A stretch of DNA of 64,000 nt from Geobacter sp. OR-1 (GTDB lineage Bacteria > Desulfobacterota > Desulfuromonadia > Geobacterales > DSM-12255): positions 27,204 to 91,203 of the forward strand of contig NZ_BAZF01000017.1 in NCBI RefSeq assembly GCF_000813145.1. The letters are read 5' to 3'. A program made the translations under genes and the position numbers. The notes under the pieces were generated by a model. That model did not search any database. It saw only the letters and a program-made list of their open reading frames with translations, and was not told the DNA's origin. Position 1 is the stretch's first letter. Each line of letters opens with the position of its first letter. Below are positions 28,155-36,395 of the stretch, piece by piece.

Positions 28155-28749
28155 TGCTTCCTCCGGATGCCGGACGGATCAACTCCACATCCGGCAGATT
28201 CAGATACACATCCTCGATTGTGTCGTATCCGGTTAAGACCTTGATCACCACCGGCAGCGGGTCGGGCCAGATCTCCGGCAGGTCTGCCTCCTGCTTGTCA
28301 TTCAGTGGAAACGCCAGCCGCTCCACCGGCGGACAGAATTGCGCATCCACCCCCGGCTTGTTCCCCCGCGCATCGATACGATACCAGCCGTAGTCCGGCA
28401 GCCAGAACGCATTGAGGCCGTGCAGGCAGTAAGGCGCACCGTTGTCGTTGACCGAGAGCCTCTGATAACAGAGCCCGGCCGGAATGCCGTTGGCCCGCAG
28501 GAGAGCTGCCAGCAAATGGCTCTTGGCGTAGCAGTAGCCGGTGGCATATTCCAGTACCTCCGATGCCTTGCAGGTTACCGGATTGAGACGATAATCCCAA
28601 CTGTGCCTTATCTTGTCCCGGACAAACTCGAAGCAGCGCCGGGCGATTTCGACCTGATCCGTCGAGTTGCCGGAAAGCTCGCGAGCTGCCGCCAGGATCT
28701 CCGGGTGCTGCCAGTCGATGTATTCGCTTGATTGGAGAAATGGATTCAT
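28132..28749 (-). CDS. Transglutaminase-like cysteine protease-fold protein
   Basis: A 205-residue cytoplasmic protein of the transglutaminase-like superfamily. The triad is visible: Cys in YATGYCYAKSHLLAALLRANGIP, His in CLHGLNAFWLP and Asp in WYRIDARG. ATG at 28749 follows AAAGGA. It lies in an operon with a SAM methyltransferase (29590) and tag. Its substrate is unknown; it could be a protease, amidase or peptide-modifying enzyme. Confidence 0.9.
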   Translation of the reverse strand: MNPFLQSSEYIDWQHPEILAAARELSGNSTDQVEIARRCFEFVRDKIRHSWDYRLNPVTCKASEVLEYATGYCYAKSHLLAALLRANGIPAGLCYQRLSVNDNGAPYCLHGLNAFWLPDYGWYRIDARGNKPGVDAQFCPPVERLAFPLNDKQEADLPEIWPDPLPVVIKVLTGYDTIEDVYLNLPDVELIRPASGGSNGKCGNG

Positions 28750-28840
28750 GGTGTCCTTTGGTGTCAGAACTAAAAATACTCTTTATGTCGCCAAGATGAA
28801 CAATCCAACTGATCATTCCCCAAGGAATCGGCCGGTCTGT

Positions 28841-29590
28841 TCAGTCCTTGGAGTGCTTCCGAGCGATGAGTGTAACCAACCCCCTGGCCGCGGAACGGTA
28901 TTCGACCGCAAACCCCAGCTTTTCCAGGGTGGTCGCCGCACCATCCGGAGAGATCTTGAGCTTTTTGTAGGCACTCTTGTGTAGCGCCCATCCGTCTGCT
29001 TCGCGAGTATATATCAGGTCATGCACTGCGACATGGCTTCCCAGGTCTTCGAGGAAACAGGTGAAGATTGCCTGCTCATCGCTGCGCACCGGGATAAAGC
29101 GATCCAGTCCGGCCGGCAGACTGGTCAGGTCGCGATAAGTAACGACAAAACGGCCGCCCGGCTCCAGAAGGGAGTGCACGTTCTCGAACAGCTGCTCGAG
29201 CTGTTCCGGTGATCCGAGATGGGTCAGGGTATCGCCCATGCAGACAACCAGTTCAACAGCTGCGGATACGTGACTGGGGAAGTCACAGAGATCAGCCACG
29301 ACGGTTCTGACCTTCAGGTTGTCCTTATTGTGCCGGGCCAGTTCATCCAGCAGCTCAGCACTCAGATCGATGGCAGTGACGTCGAACCCGGCTTCCGCAA
29401 GGGGAATGCTCTGAAAGCCGGGTCCTGCCCCCAGATCGACCGCCCGACCCGACAAATGCGGGGAAATCAGGTGTTCCGCAAAGAAGCGCCGGTTCTCGGC
29501 GAATTTCGTCTCTGCTCCGCCAAACATCCAGGAATAGTGCCTGGCCAGGAGATCTCGGTAATGCGCAGCAACGTCGAAAATGATAGCCAT
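28841..29590 (-). CDS. SAM-dependent methyltransferase
   Basis: A 249-residue class I methyltransferase. Motif I is AVDLGAGPGFQSIPLAEAG, followed by VTAIDLSAELLDELARH (acidic loop), VVADLCDF, and VVCMGDTLTHL in place of motif IV. The fold matches small-molecule methyltransferases. First gene of the operon with the transglutaminase-like protein and tag. Substrate not predictable. The 29591-29803 stretch upstream holds no recognisable gene. Confidence 0.88.
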   Translation of the reverse strand: MAIIFDVAAHYRDLLARHYSWMFGGAETKFAENRRFFAEHLISPHLSGRAVDLGAGPGFQSIPLAEAGFDVTAIDLSAELLDELARHNKDNLKVRTVVADLCDFPSHVSAAVELVVCMGDTLTHLGSPEQLEQLFENVHSLLEPGGRFVVTYRDLTSLPAGLDRFIPVRSDEQAIFTCFLEDLGSHVAVHDLIYTREADGWALHKSAYKKLKISPDGAATTLEKLGFAVEYRSAARGLVTLIARKHSKD

Positions 29591-29803
29591 AGATGAACCT
29601 CAAAACATGTTGGTATTTTCAGACTGCAATGGCTTCTTCTGAACCCGGCAAAATATGATCCTCAGCATCCGCTCCTTTCCTCTGCCTGCCCGGAAAGCGC
29701 TGGGACATCCTTATCGATAATTTTAGTCCTTTTTGCCGGGAGCACAATTCATTAAATCGGTCCCCTCGATTTTCAGACTCGGCTCGGTCAATGGACGAGG
29801 TAG

Positions 29804-30568
29804 TTACTCCACCAGCCCGGCCTTCTTGGCAAACGGGTCCCACGTCGGGTCGCGGTGGGCGTCGTATTCGGTCACTTGGGCCAGCCAGTCGGCGATCCCC
29901 TGGCCGTAGAGCCGGCCGATCACCGCCAGGCTCATGTCCATGCCGGCCGAGACGCCGGAGGCGGTCACGACGGTGCCATCATCCACCCAGCGGGCCTTTT
30001 TCACCCATTTCGCTTTGGGTCCCGGGTCAGTGGACATCTTCCAGAACATCTTGTTGGTGGTGGCCGGCCGGTTGTCCAGAATACCCGCTGCCGCCAGGAA
30101 CGACGCGCCGTTGCAGACGGACATCACCAGCGGCGTCTGCATTGCCTGTGCCTTGAGCCAATCCAGCGTGGCTCGGTCCTTCAGCAGCGGAAAAACGGCC
30201 ATACCGCCCGGCACCAGCAGATAGTCGAGCGCCGGGGCATTGTCAAAGCCGTAATCCGCAACCGTCTTCGGCCCTTGGGCCGAAGCGACCTCACCCTGCC
30301 TGGCGGCAATGGTCACCACCTCCACTGCCACCCGCTTCTCCTCCCCGCCCCAGAGTGGAGCCGGAGCATGGCGCAGGTTCCCCCACAGCTCCATCGGCCC
30401 GTAAGCATCCAGCATCTCGAAGCCGGGGAAGATGAACACCCCCAGCACCTTCTTCTGCACCGTTGGCGGCGCGGTCTGCACCTCCGGACCCTTGGCCTCA
30501 CCGCGGCCGACGATACAGGCCAGCACCAAGAGGACAGCGGCGATGATTCTCTGCAGTTTTTCGTTCAT
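29804..30568 (-). CDS. Exported DJ-1/PfpI family protein
   Basis: A 254-residue protein with an N-terminal signal peptide (MNEKLQRIIAAVLLVLACIVG). The core is a DJ-1/PfpI domain: VLGVFIFPGFEMLDAYGPME, then YLLVPGG, and the nucleophile elbow MSVCNGASFLAAAG with the reactive Cys, followed by WVDDGTVVTASGVSAGMDM. It is closest to the isonitrile hydratase-like branch; export is unusual for this family. It lies downstream of a PAS-LytTR regulator, with LytTR-type direct repeats in between, so it is the probable target. Confidence 0.9.
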   Translation of the reverse strand: MNEKLQRIIAAVLLVLACIVGRGEAKGPEVQTAPPTVQKKVLGVFIFPGFEMLDAYGPMELWGNLRHAPAPLWGGEEKRVAVEVVTIAARQGEVASAQGPKTVADYGFDNAPALDYLLVPGGMAVFPLLKDRATLDWLKAQAMQTPLVMSVCNGASFLAAAGILDNRPATTNKMFWKMSTDPGPKAKWVKKARWVDDGTVVTASGVSAGMDMSLAVIGRLYGQGIADWLAQVTEYDAHRDPTWDPFAKKAGLVE

Positions 30569-30654
30569 CTGTTCGCTCCTTTGTTCCCAACTGATGGGAA
30601 ATGAAAATTTTCATTACCGTAGTACGGCAAGCGGAGCAGAACACGCCGTTTTCG

Positions 30655-30684
30655 ATGAACGGCGGAAGAGTGTCGATGAACGGC
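30655..30684 (-). promoter_or_regulatory. LytTR-type direct repeats
   Basis: On the minus strand, two identical copies of GCCGTTCATCGA start at 30684 and 30663, a 21-bp period. The core GCCGTTCAT matches the general LytTR half-site ([TA][AC][CA]GTTN[AG][TG]) at all but the first base, and the 12-bp gap is typical. The sites overlap the stop of the PAS-LytTR gene and sit about 25 bp before a -35-like TTGCCG for the DJ-1-like gene. Confidence 0.6.
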
Positions 30685-31388
30685 TACAGATGCGCCAGCG
30701 CCCGCTTCAAATCCGTTGCCCGGCGGCGCGACACCGGGATCGGTGGGATCTGATCATGATCGAGGTGAAGCGTCAACTGGTCGCTGCCGGAACGGATCGA
30801 TTTCCGTATGTGCCGCAGGTTGACGATAAAGCTTTTGTGCACCCGCATCAGGGCGGGCGAAGGATAACGGAGCAGGAAACCTTTCAGGTTCAGGTGCTCG
30901 TAATATGTCCCGTCAGTGGTGAAGATCCGGCAATAATCGCCGTCGGACTGGACCGCGCGCACGTCGTCGATGGCGATGAAGCGATAGGAGCCCCCCTCGG
31001 CCACCGGGACCTTCTTCATCTCCACCAAGCCGCTCAAGGGGTTCCTGACGGCGCCGGTCTGGGCGGTCACGTCGATGAAGGTCACGGCCCAGCAGGTCTG
31101 GGGAGCCGGCGTCGTGATGGTGAGCTGCGACAGGTTGTTCATGATCGCCCGACCCAGCACGTCGATTATGACCGTCCTGGCCTCGCCCGGTGGTGCATCG
31201 ATCATTTCGCGCATGATTCCCCGAACCAGTTCGCGGCTTTTCCCGGGATGATAGAGAAAAAGGCTCCTCCCCAATTCATCCGGTACCGGCCCAAAGACCT
31301 TGCGGGCAAAGTCATTCATGCCGATGACGCGCAGATCGGAAGAGAGGAGAACCAGGCCGATATTGAGGCTGCTCAGGAAATTTTCCAT
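30684..31388 (-). CDS. PAS-LytTR transcription regulator (RcoM-like layout)
   Basis: A 234-residue single-component regulator. A PAS domain (about 1-120: IGLVLLSSDLRVIGMNDFARKVFG) is followed by a LytTR DNA-binding domain (about 145-234: IAIDDVRAVQSDGDYCRIFT, LMRVHKSFIVNLRHI). The start at ATG 31388 gives a PAS at the very N-terminus; a longer form from 31469 is possible. The PAS-LytTR arrangement and the motif YHPGKSR resemble the CO sensor RcoM, whose heme-ligating His lies in a similar HPEKSR motif as I recall it. The second RcoM ligand, a Met, appears replaced. Heme binding is therefore possible but unproven. Confidence 0.85.
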   Translation of the reverse strand: MENFLSSLNIGLVLLSSDLRVIGMNDFARKVFGPVPDELGRSLFLYHPGKSRELVRGIMREMIDAPPGEARTVIIDVLGRAIMNNLSQLTITTPAPQTCWAVTFIDVTAQTGAVRNPLSGLVEMKKVPVAEGGSYRFIAIDDVRAVQSDGDYCRIFTTDGTYYEHLNLKGFLLRYPSPALMRVHKSFIVNLRHIRKSIRSGSDQLTLHLDHDQIPPIPVSRRRATDLKRALAHL

Positions 31389-31490
31389 TTTGTTCGAACT
31401 CCGGTTCCGGCTGATCCGCCGGTAATGCCTCACAGCATCCGATCCACGATAATACGGCAATTTCGACAATTTTCAATGCCGGACCAATCT

Positions 31491-32396
31491 TTACCCGGGG
31501 TCCTCCCCAGTGCCTGTTGACCAGGCGCCGGCAACGATCCCCAGCACCACCAGCAGGCAGGCTAAGAGCTGTTGTCCCGACAGCGGCTCCCGGAGGAGCA
31601 GGGCCGACAGCAGCACGGCGCTCGCCGGCATGGCGGCAGTGGTGATGCCGGCGGTTACACCGCTGACCGACCCGACGGCGCCGGTCCAGAGGAGATAGGC
31701 CACCACCGTGGCAATCGCGCCGTAGTAGAGGATAGCCAGCATATCGGAAACCGCCGGCAGGGCCGGGTGGCGCCACAGATCAAGAGCGGCGAGGGGCAGG
31801 GTTGTCACCAGGGCGCAGAAGACCAGCACCGCGGTATTGGCGGTTGCGGATACGGTGGCGGCAATCCGCTTGCGAAAGATGGAAAAGAGCCCTTCGCTGA
31901 CAACGGCGCCAAATACCAGGATTCCGCCCCACCCTGGGCCGGCGGTAGCGGTTCCCCCGGTATCCGCCAGGGCAAGCCCGGCCGCCCCGGCCATGGCGCA
32001 GAACACGCCGATCGCAGGCAGCATCGCCGGCCGCTCCCCCAGCATGAACCATGAGAGCATGGTGAGCACCGCCGGTGACGTGCCGGTGATAATCCCGGCC
32101 TGGGCCGCGCCGACCGTGCGCAGGCCGGTCAGCATCAGCACCCGGAACAGCACGATGCCGCAGATACCCTGCAGGAAGAGGTAGAGCCACTCCCTCGGTC
32201 CTAGTCTGCGGATCTCGCCACGCCTTTGCCAGGCATGCGGCAGCATCACGATCAACGCCACCAGCAGCGTGGCAGAGGTGGTCAGAAACACCGGCAGGCT
32301 GGCGGCCAGCGCCTTGCCCACCACCACCGAACTGCCGGCCAGCGCCATTGCCGCCACCAGTTGAACGGTTGCCGTCCATTTATCCCGCTGTACCAT
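31491..32396 (-). CDS. EamA/DMT-superfamily transporter
   Basis: A 301-residue inner-membrane protein with ten hydrophobic segments in two homologous EamA halves (first AMALAGSSVVVGKALAASLP; second GWGGILVFGAVVSEGLFSIFRKR). Such carriers export amino acids or related metabolites. ATG at 32396 lies seven bases from GGAGG; longer forms lack a ribosome site. It is divergent from a MocR-type PLP regulator 91 bp away, which probably controls it. Confidence 0.88.
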   Translation of the reverse strand: MVQRDKWTATVQLVAAMALAGSSVVVGKALAASLPVFLTTSATLLVALIVMLPHAWQRRGEIRRLGPREWLYLFLQGICGIVLFRVLMLTGLRTVGAAQAGIITGTSPAVLTMLSWFMLGERPAMLPAIGVFCAMAGAAGLALADTGGTATAGPGWGGILVFGAVVSEGLFSIFRKRIAATVSATANTAVLVFCALVTTLPLAALDLWRHPALPAVSDMLAILYYGAIATVVAYLLWTGAVGSVSGVTAGITTAAMPASAVLLSALLLREPLSGQQLLACLLVVLGIVAGAWSTGTGEDPG

Positions 32397-32429
32397 GGCC
32401 ATTCCTCCCTGCTTGACCATACGGCAGGA

Positions 32430-32477
32430 AAGTGGTTTTATACAGGGCCAGTAATCACCTATTTTATGGTGCCACTT
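32430..32477. promoter_or_regulatory. Inverted repeat in the divergent promoter region
   Basis: AAGTGG ... CCACTT arms 36 bp apart, with TTTTATA and TATTTTAT between them, in the 91-bp gap shared by the DMT transporter and the MocR gene. A plausible operator for the MocR protein. Confidence 0.4.
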
Positions 32478-32487
32478 GGAGGTCGCC

Positions 32488-33891
32488 ATGATCCATGTCA
32501 CCCTTGACCGAACATCAGCCATTCCCCTGATTCGCCAGCTCTACGACGGGATGCGGGCGCAGATCCTTTCCGGCGTCCTGCGGCCGGGAAGCAGGCTCCC
32601 CTCCAGCCGGGAGATGGCCGGGCAGCTCGGCGTATCGCGCAACGTGGTCGTGGAGGCGTTCGAGATGCTCTATTCCGAAGGGTTCACCACGGCGCGCCAC
32701 GGTTCCGGAACCTTTGTCGCGCCGGGCACGACCTTTCCGGCAGCGGTTGCCGAAAAAAAGCGGATCACGCTGGCAAAGGTATCTATGGGGTACGAGAGCC
32801 AGGCCGGGGTGATCAACTTCAAGCCGGGCACGCCCGACCTGCGGGAATTTCCGCTCCGAGCCTGGCTGCAGGCGGTGAAGGCGGCCTATCTGCACCCGGC
32901 GGACGATAGCCTGGGATACGGCCAGCCCGAGGGGCGGCGCGAACTGCGGCAGGCGATTTGCGATTACGTGGTCAGCCAGCGCGGGGTGGCCTGCGATCCG
33001 GACCAGATCGTCATCACCGCCGGCACTACCCAGGCGATCGGCATCGCCTGCCATCTGCTCTTGGGTGAGCGGCGCGACGTGATACTGGAAGACCCGATCA
33101 CCCGCGATATCCAGCTGATCGTGAAGGGAGAGGGTGGCGTCATCCACCCGGTAACTGCCGATGACAGCGGCCTGGTGGTCGAAGAGCTGCCGTCCGGCAT
33201 CTCTCCCGCCTTTGTCTATGTTACGCCGTCGCACCAGTTCCCGTTGGGGGGCACCCTTGCCATTCAGCGGCGGATCGCCCTGCTGGAGTATGTGGAGCGG
33301 ACCGGCGCCTGTCTGATCGAGGATGACTACGACAGCGAATTCCGCTTCGACGGCCCAGCGCTCGCCTCCCTGCAGAGCCTGGCCCCGGACCGGGTGGTCT
33401 ATATCGGCACCTTCAGCAAGACCCTCAGCCCGGCCCTGCGCACCGGTTACCTGATCCTGCCGCCTGCTCTGGTGGGAGAGGGGCGAGGCCGGAAATGGCA
33501 CTGCGACCTGCACAATGAAACCCCGACGCAGCTGGCCCTGGCCCATTTCATTGCAACTGGCGGGTATTTGCGCCATCTAGGGCGGATGAAGCGGCTTTAC
33601 GCCCGGAAGCGCCGGGTGCTGGAGCAGGCACTGGCCGCGCATTTCGGCGCTGCGGTCAGGATCATCGGGAGCGCCACCGGGCTCCATCTGGCGGCCCGCT
33701 TCAGCGGAATCGTCTTTACACCGGAACTCCTTGCCGAGCTGGAGAAGAAAAGGGTACGGGTCTATCCGGCCGAGGCCCATGCCATCAAGCCGGGGCGTCT
33801 GGACGACATCATCCTCATCGGCTACGGCAATCTCAGCGAAGCGCAGATCGAGCAGGGGATACGGATTCTCCATCGGGTAATTAACCGATAG
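32488..33891 (+). CDS. MocR/GntR-type PLP-dependent transcription regulator
   Basis: A 467-residue protein: an N-terminal GntR winged helix (IPLIRQLYDGMRAQILSGVLRPGSRLPSSREMAGQLGVSR, about 10-80) fused to a fold-type I aminotransferase domain (about 110-465) with the PLP lysine in GTFSKTLSPALRTGY and the upstream EDDYDSEFRF. MocR proteins sense an amine or amino acid through PLP. ATG at 32488 has GGAGG five bases upstream; the TTG at 32476 overlaps that site. The divergent DMT exporter is its likely target, though PdxR or GabR-like roles are not excluded. Confidence 0.92.
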   Translation: MIHVTLDRTSAIPLIRQLYDGMRAQILSGVLRPGSRLPSSREMAGQLGVSRNVVVEAFEMLYSEGFTTARHGSGTFVAPGTTFPAAVAEKKRITLAKVSMGYESQAGVINFKPGTPDLREFPLRAWLQAVKAAYLHPADDSLGYGQPEGRRELRQAICDYVVSQRGVACDPDQIVITAGTTQAIGIACHLLLGERRDVILEDPITRDIQLIVKGEGGVIHPVTADDSGLVVEELPSGISPAFVYVTPSHQFPLGGTLAIQRRIALLEYVERTGACLIEDDYDSEFRFDGPALASLQSLAPDRVVYIGTFSKTLSPALRTGYLILPPALVGEGRGRKWHCDLHNETPTQLALAHFIATGGYLRHLGRMKRLYARKRRVLEQALAAHFGAAVRIIGSATGLHLAARFSGIVFTPELLAELEKKRVRVYPAEAHAIKPGRLDDIILIGYGNLSEAQIEQGIRILHRVINR

Positions 33892-33901
33892 AAATATTTT
33901 C

Positions 33902-33953
33902 TTGACCCGACTATTGCTTCACGGTTTAGCGTAACTCTTGTCATGGCCGTGAC
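33902..33953 (+). promoter_or_regulatory. MerR-type promoter with 19-bp spacer and adjacent dyad
   Basis: TTGACC (33902-33907) and TAGCGT (33927-33932) are separated by 19 bp, the over-long spacing typical of MerR-controlled promoters. A palindrome GTCATGGCCGTGAC follows at 33940-33953. It serves the small gene at 33982 and probably the merR-like gene behind it. Confidence 0.5.
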
Positions 33954-33981
33954 CAATTCAGGAATTTGAAAGGAGCAGATC

Positions 33982-34167
33982 ATGAAACCATGTGTGAGCG
34001 TTGAGGAGTGGGTTACCCGCTTCCGGGCCATCGGCCTGGATGATGCGGCAATGGCCAAGTGGCATCGCCTGTTAGAGCAGGAGAACCCGGCCGGTCACCA
34101 GAGTTTTCTGGAGTGGCTGGGGTTGCCGGCCGCAAAGATTGCGGAGATTCGGGCCAAGTACGCCTGA
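33982..34167 (+). CDS. Small protein paralogous to the C-terminal domain of the next MerR regulator
   Basis: A 61-residue protein behind AAAGGAG. Aligned by eye with the last 57 residues of the MerR-type regulator at 34220-34756, about 20 positions are identical, including the pattern RAxGxDDxAM, H, E, P, H, FL and LG. It is therefore a free-standing copy of the regulator's effector domain, encoded first in the same unit and separated from it by a terminator. It might bind the same ligand, or form heterodimers with the regulator. The function is inferred only. Confidence 0.8.
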   Translation: MKPCVSVEEWVTRFRAIGLDDAAMAKWHRLLEQENPAGHQSFLEWLGLPAAKIAEIRAKYA

Positions 34168-34175
34168 TAAGACAC

Positions 34176-34201
34176 GCCCCCGGTGACGAGCCGGGGGCCT
34201 T
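34176..34201 (+). terminator. Terminator between small gene and merR-like gene
   Basis: GCCCCCGG-TGACGAG-CCGGGGGC followed by CTTT. A strong GC hairpin directly after the small gene; read-through would be needed to express the regulator from the upstream promoter. Confidence 0.75.
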
Positions 34202-34219
34202 TCCCCCTTGGAGGAGCGC

Positions 34220-34756
34220 ATGTTCCGCATTACCGAGCTGGCCCGGCAATTCGGGCTGTCCCGCAGCACCCTGCTTTATTACGACCGGATCGGCCTGCTT
34301 TCGCCGTCGGGGCGGAGCGGGGCAAACTACCGCTGCTATTCGGACGCTGACCGGGAACGGCTGGCGTCGATCTGTTCGCTCAGGCAGGCCGGGGTCGATA
34401 TCGAGGGGATCAGGGCGATTCTGGCCTCCAGCGGCGACGATCCCGGCGCGGTGCTGCAGCGGCGCCTGAACGAAATTGGGGGCGAGATCCAGGCGCTACA
34501 GACCAAGCAGCGGCTGCTGGCCGGGATGTTGCGGCTCAAAGGGGAGGGTGGGCCGAAATCGGCACTGGACAAGGAGATGTTCGTCAGTATGCTCCGCGCC
34601 GCAGGGATGGACGACAACGCCATGAAGCAGCTCCATGTTGAATTCGAGCGGCGGGAACCCCAGGCGCACCACGCCTTCCTGCTTTCGCTGGGCATTTCCG
34701 AAAATGAGGCGCTGCAGATCCGCAAATGGTCGGCGGATATGGGGAAGGTGGCATAA
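34220..34756 (+). CDS. MerR family transcriptional regulator
   Basis: A 178-residue regulator. The MerR winged-helix HTH (RITELARQFGLSRSTLLYYDRIGLLSPSGRSGANYRCYSDAD) is followed by a dimer coiled coil and a C-terminal domain (about 120-178) with no metal-binding cysteines, so it is not a metal sensor. That domain is repeated as the separate protein at 33982. ATG at 34220 follows TTGGAGGAG. The 34757-34853 gap contains nothing recognisable. Confidence 0.9.
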   Translation: MFRITELARQFGLSRSTLLYYDRIGLLSPSGRSGANYRCYSDADRERLASICSLRQAGVDIEGIRAILASSGDDPGAVLQRRLNEIGGEIQALQTKQRLLAGMLRLKGEGGPKSALDKEMFVSMLRAAGMDDNAMKQLHVEFERREPQAHHAFLLSLGISENEALQIRKWSADMGKVA

Positions 34757-34853
34757 TGCGGCGAAGAGTCCTATTTTTTGGCAGTCAGGTGTTGGGAATC
34801 AGAGTTCATCGCCAGGAAGAGGAGGACGACCCTGTTGCCGGATGGATCGAGGG

Positions 34854-35213
34854 TCATGGCGCATAATGGGCAAATGCCGTGTGCACCTTGCCGTCAGCCC
34901 CGAAATGAAACACCTCCGCCGCCAGTCGTCCCCGCGCTCCCTTGTAATACAGTGTGATGGAGTCGACACCAATAAGTGTCGCAACCGGTTCGAAGTGCAA
35001 ATCCGGGATAAGGCCAAGCGCCTTGGCCCAGTAGGCGCTGACCGCGTCTTTCCCCTTCAGCCGGCCACTTGGTTCGCCAGCCACCTGGATGATCACCGGC
35101 GAATGCATCTCGAAATCATCGCTATAATGCGACAGCACTCGCTCAAGGTCGCGACTGTTCCACGCGTCAATCCAATCTGCTGCAAAATGTTCGGCAAATG
35201 CTGTGGTAATCAT
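34854..35213 (-). CDS. SnoaL-like (NTF2-fold) protein
   Basis: A 119-residue protein with the NTF2-like signature FAADWIDAWNSRDLERVLSHYSDDFEMHSP and GKDAVSAYWAKAL. Start placed at ATG 35213 with GAGAGG upstream; the longer frame adds 40 unrelated residues. Members act as small isomerases, cyclases or ligand binders, and the substrate cannot be read from sequence. Monocistronic. Confidence 0.85.
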   Translation of the reverse strand: MITTAFAEHFAADWIDAWNSRDLERVLSHYSDDFEMHSPVIIQVAGEPSGRLKGKDAVSAYWAKALGLIPDLHFEPVATLIGVDSITLYYKGARGRLAAEVFHFGADGKVHTAFAHYAP

Positions 35214-35326
35214 CCTGAAACCTCTCTGACAAAGTTCTTGGAGTGATTCAACGCGCTGAGAGTTACCAACCCCTGACGGGACAATAATGCGGGACAGTTC
35301 CAAGACCGGCTCATTTTGCATGCAGA

Positions 35327-35881
35327 CTACCATTTGTCGTAATGCACGAATTCGGTCAGCGGTTTGCGCGGCGGACCACCCTTGGCGTCGACGGCAGGAT
35401 AGCCGAGCGGGAACAGGCCGACAATCCGGATGCCGGGCGGGATTTCCAGCAGGTCCCCGAGCTGATCCTCATCGAACACGCCGACAAAGACGCTGCCGAG
35501 CCCCTGGTCGTGCGCTGCCAGCATCAGATTTTCCGCGGCGATCCCCATATCGGCCATGTAATACTGCTGCCCGTGGAGTTCACCTGACAGTTCCGGGTCC
35601 GCACAGGCAACGATCACGACCGGCGCCTGGGCCAGCGCCTTTTGGGCCGGGTTGGACTTGTAGCCGTAGGTGCTAAAGAACGACTCCACGAAAGAAAGCT
35701 CGCCGATCTTGTTACGCATCTCCTGGTTCTGCACAACCACCAGGCTCCAGCACTGCTTGTTCGACCATGACGGCGCCTGCTGCACCGCTTCCAGCACGGC
35801 CTGGAGTTTTTCCGGCTCCACCGGCTGATCGGAAAATCTGCGCACGCTTCTTCTTGTCTTGATCGCTGTCAATGTTTCCAT
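35327..35881 (-). CDS. Nitroreductase family flavoprotein
   Basis: A 184-residue FMN-dependent oxidoreductase: [38 protein letters not shown] at the N-terminus (FMN phosphate contacts), then [24 protein letters not shown] and [11 protein letters not shown]. Start at ATG 35881 after GGGAGGGG. It lies near a ferredoxin-nitroreductase fusion and a QueG-like protein, all on the same strand; the substrate is unknown. Confidence 0.92.
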   Translation of the reverse strand: METLTAIKTRRSVRRFSDQPVEPEKLQAVLEAVQQAPSWSNKQCWSLVVVQNQEMRNKIGELSFVESFFSTYGYKSNPAQKALAQAPVVIVACADPELSGELHGQQYYMADMGIAAENLMLAAHDQGLGSVFVGVFDEDQLGDLLEIPPGIRIVGLFPLGYPAVDAKGGPPRKPLTEFVHYDKW

Positions 35882-35942
35882 GGGACCCCTCCCTTGCCAC
35901 AATGCAAGATTTGTTCTGTTAGTATTATACCCGCATATTTAA

Positions 35943-36365
35943 CTACTTCATCCAGGATGCCTTGGTCGCGAGCCGGTTGCCGTCCTCCAGGGTGGCCTGA
36001 CTCAGGCTGCCGGCCTCGGCCTGGACGCAGATGAAGTACAGGTCCTCGTCGCCGGCCTTCCAGGCGCGCTCCCCTTCCGGGGCGACCCGGATCAGGCTCC
36101 CCTCCTGGATCGGGAACTCCTCGTTGTCCGCGAAGAAGGTGCCGCTGCCTCGCAGGACGATGTAGAGTTCCTCGTTCTTCCTGTGGCTATGGACGAACGG
36201 CATCCCCTTGCCGGCAGGCAGGCGGTTGATGGAGACCTCGCAACCGGTGAGTCCCAGTTCCCTTCCGATGAAATGTTTGCCGTGAAAGCCCATGAAATCC
36301 CGGTTCAGCAGGGTTTCCAGTGGGCCAATATGCTCGGCGGTGTAATGTGTTCCTTGTTGTGTCAT
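35943..36365 (-). CDS. Cupin domain protein
   Basis: A 140-residue single-domain cupin. Motif 1 (PFVHSHRKNEELYIVLRG) carries the metal-binding His, His and Glu; motif 2 (GSLIRVAPEGERAW) lacks the usual His. Immediately downstream (30 bp) of the ferredoxin-nitroreductase gene, so it is likely in the TetR-controlled unit. Confidence 0.88.
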   Translation of the reverse strand: MTQQGTHYTAEHIGPLETLLNRDFMGFHGKHFIGRELGLTGCEVSINRLPAGKGMPFVHSHRKNEELYIVLRGSGTFFADNEEFPIQEGSLIRVAPEGERAWKAGDEDLYFICVQAEAGSLSQATLEDGNRLATKASWMK

Positions 36366-36395
36366 GACCGGCTCCTTTCGCAGCTGGGAATAATG

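Noticed and set aside
29619..29843. 74-codon minus-strand frame between the methyltransferase and the DJ-1-like gene.
   Set aside because: It overlaps the DJ-1 stop, has no ribosome site and no family resemblance; treated as non-coding.
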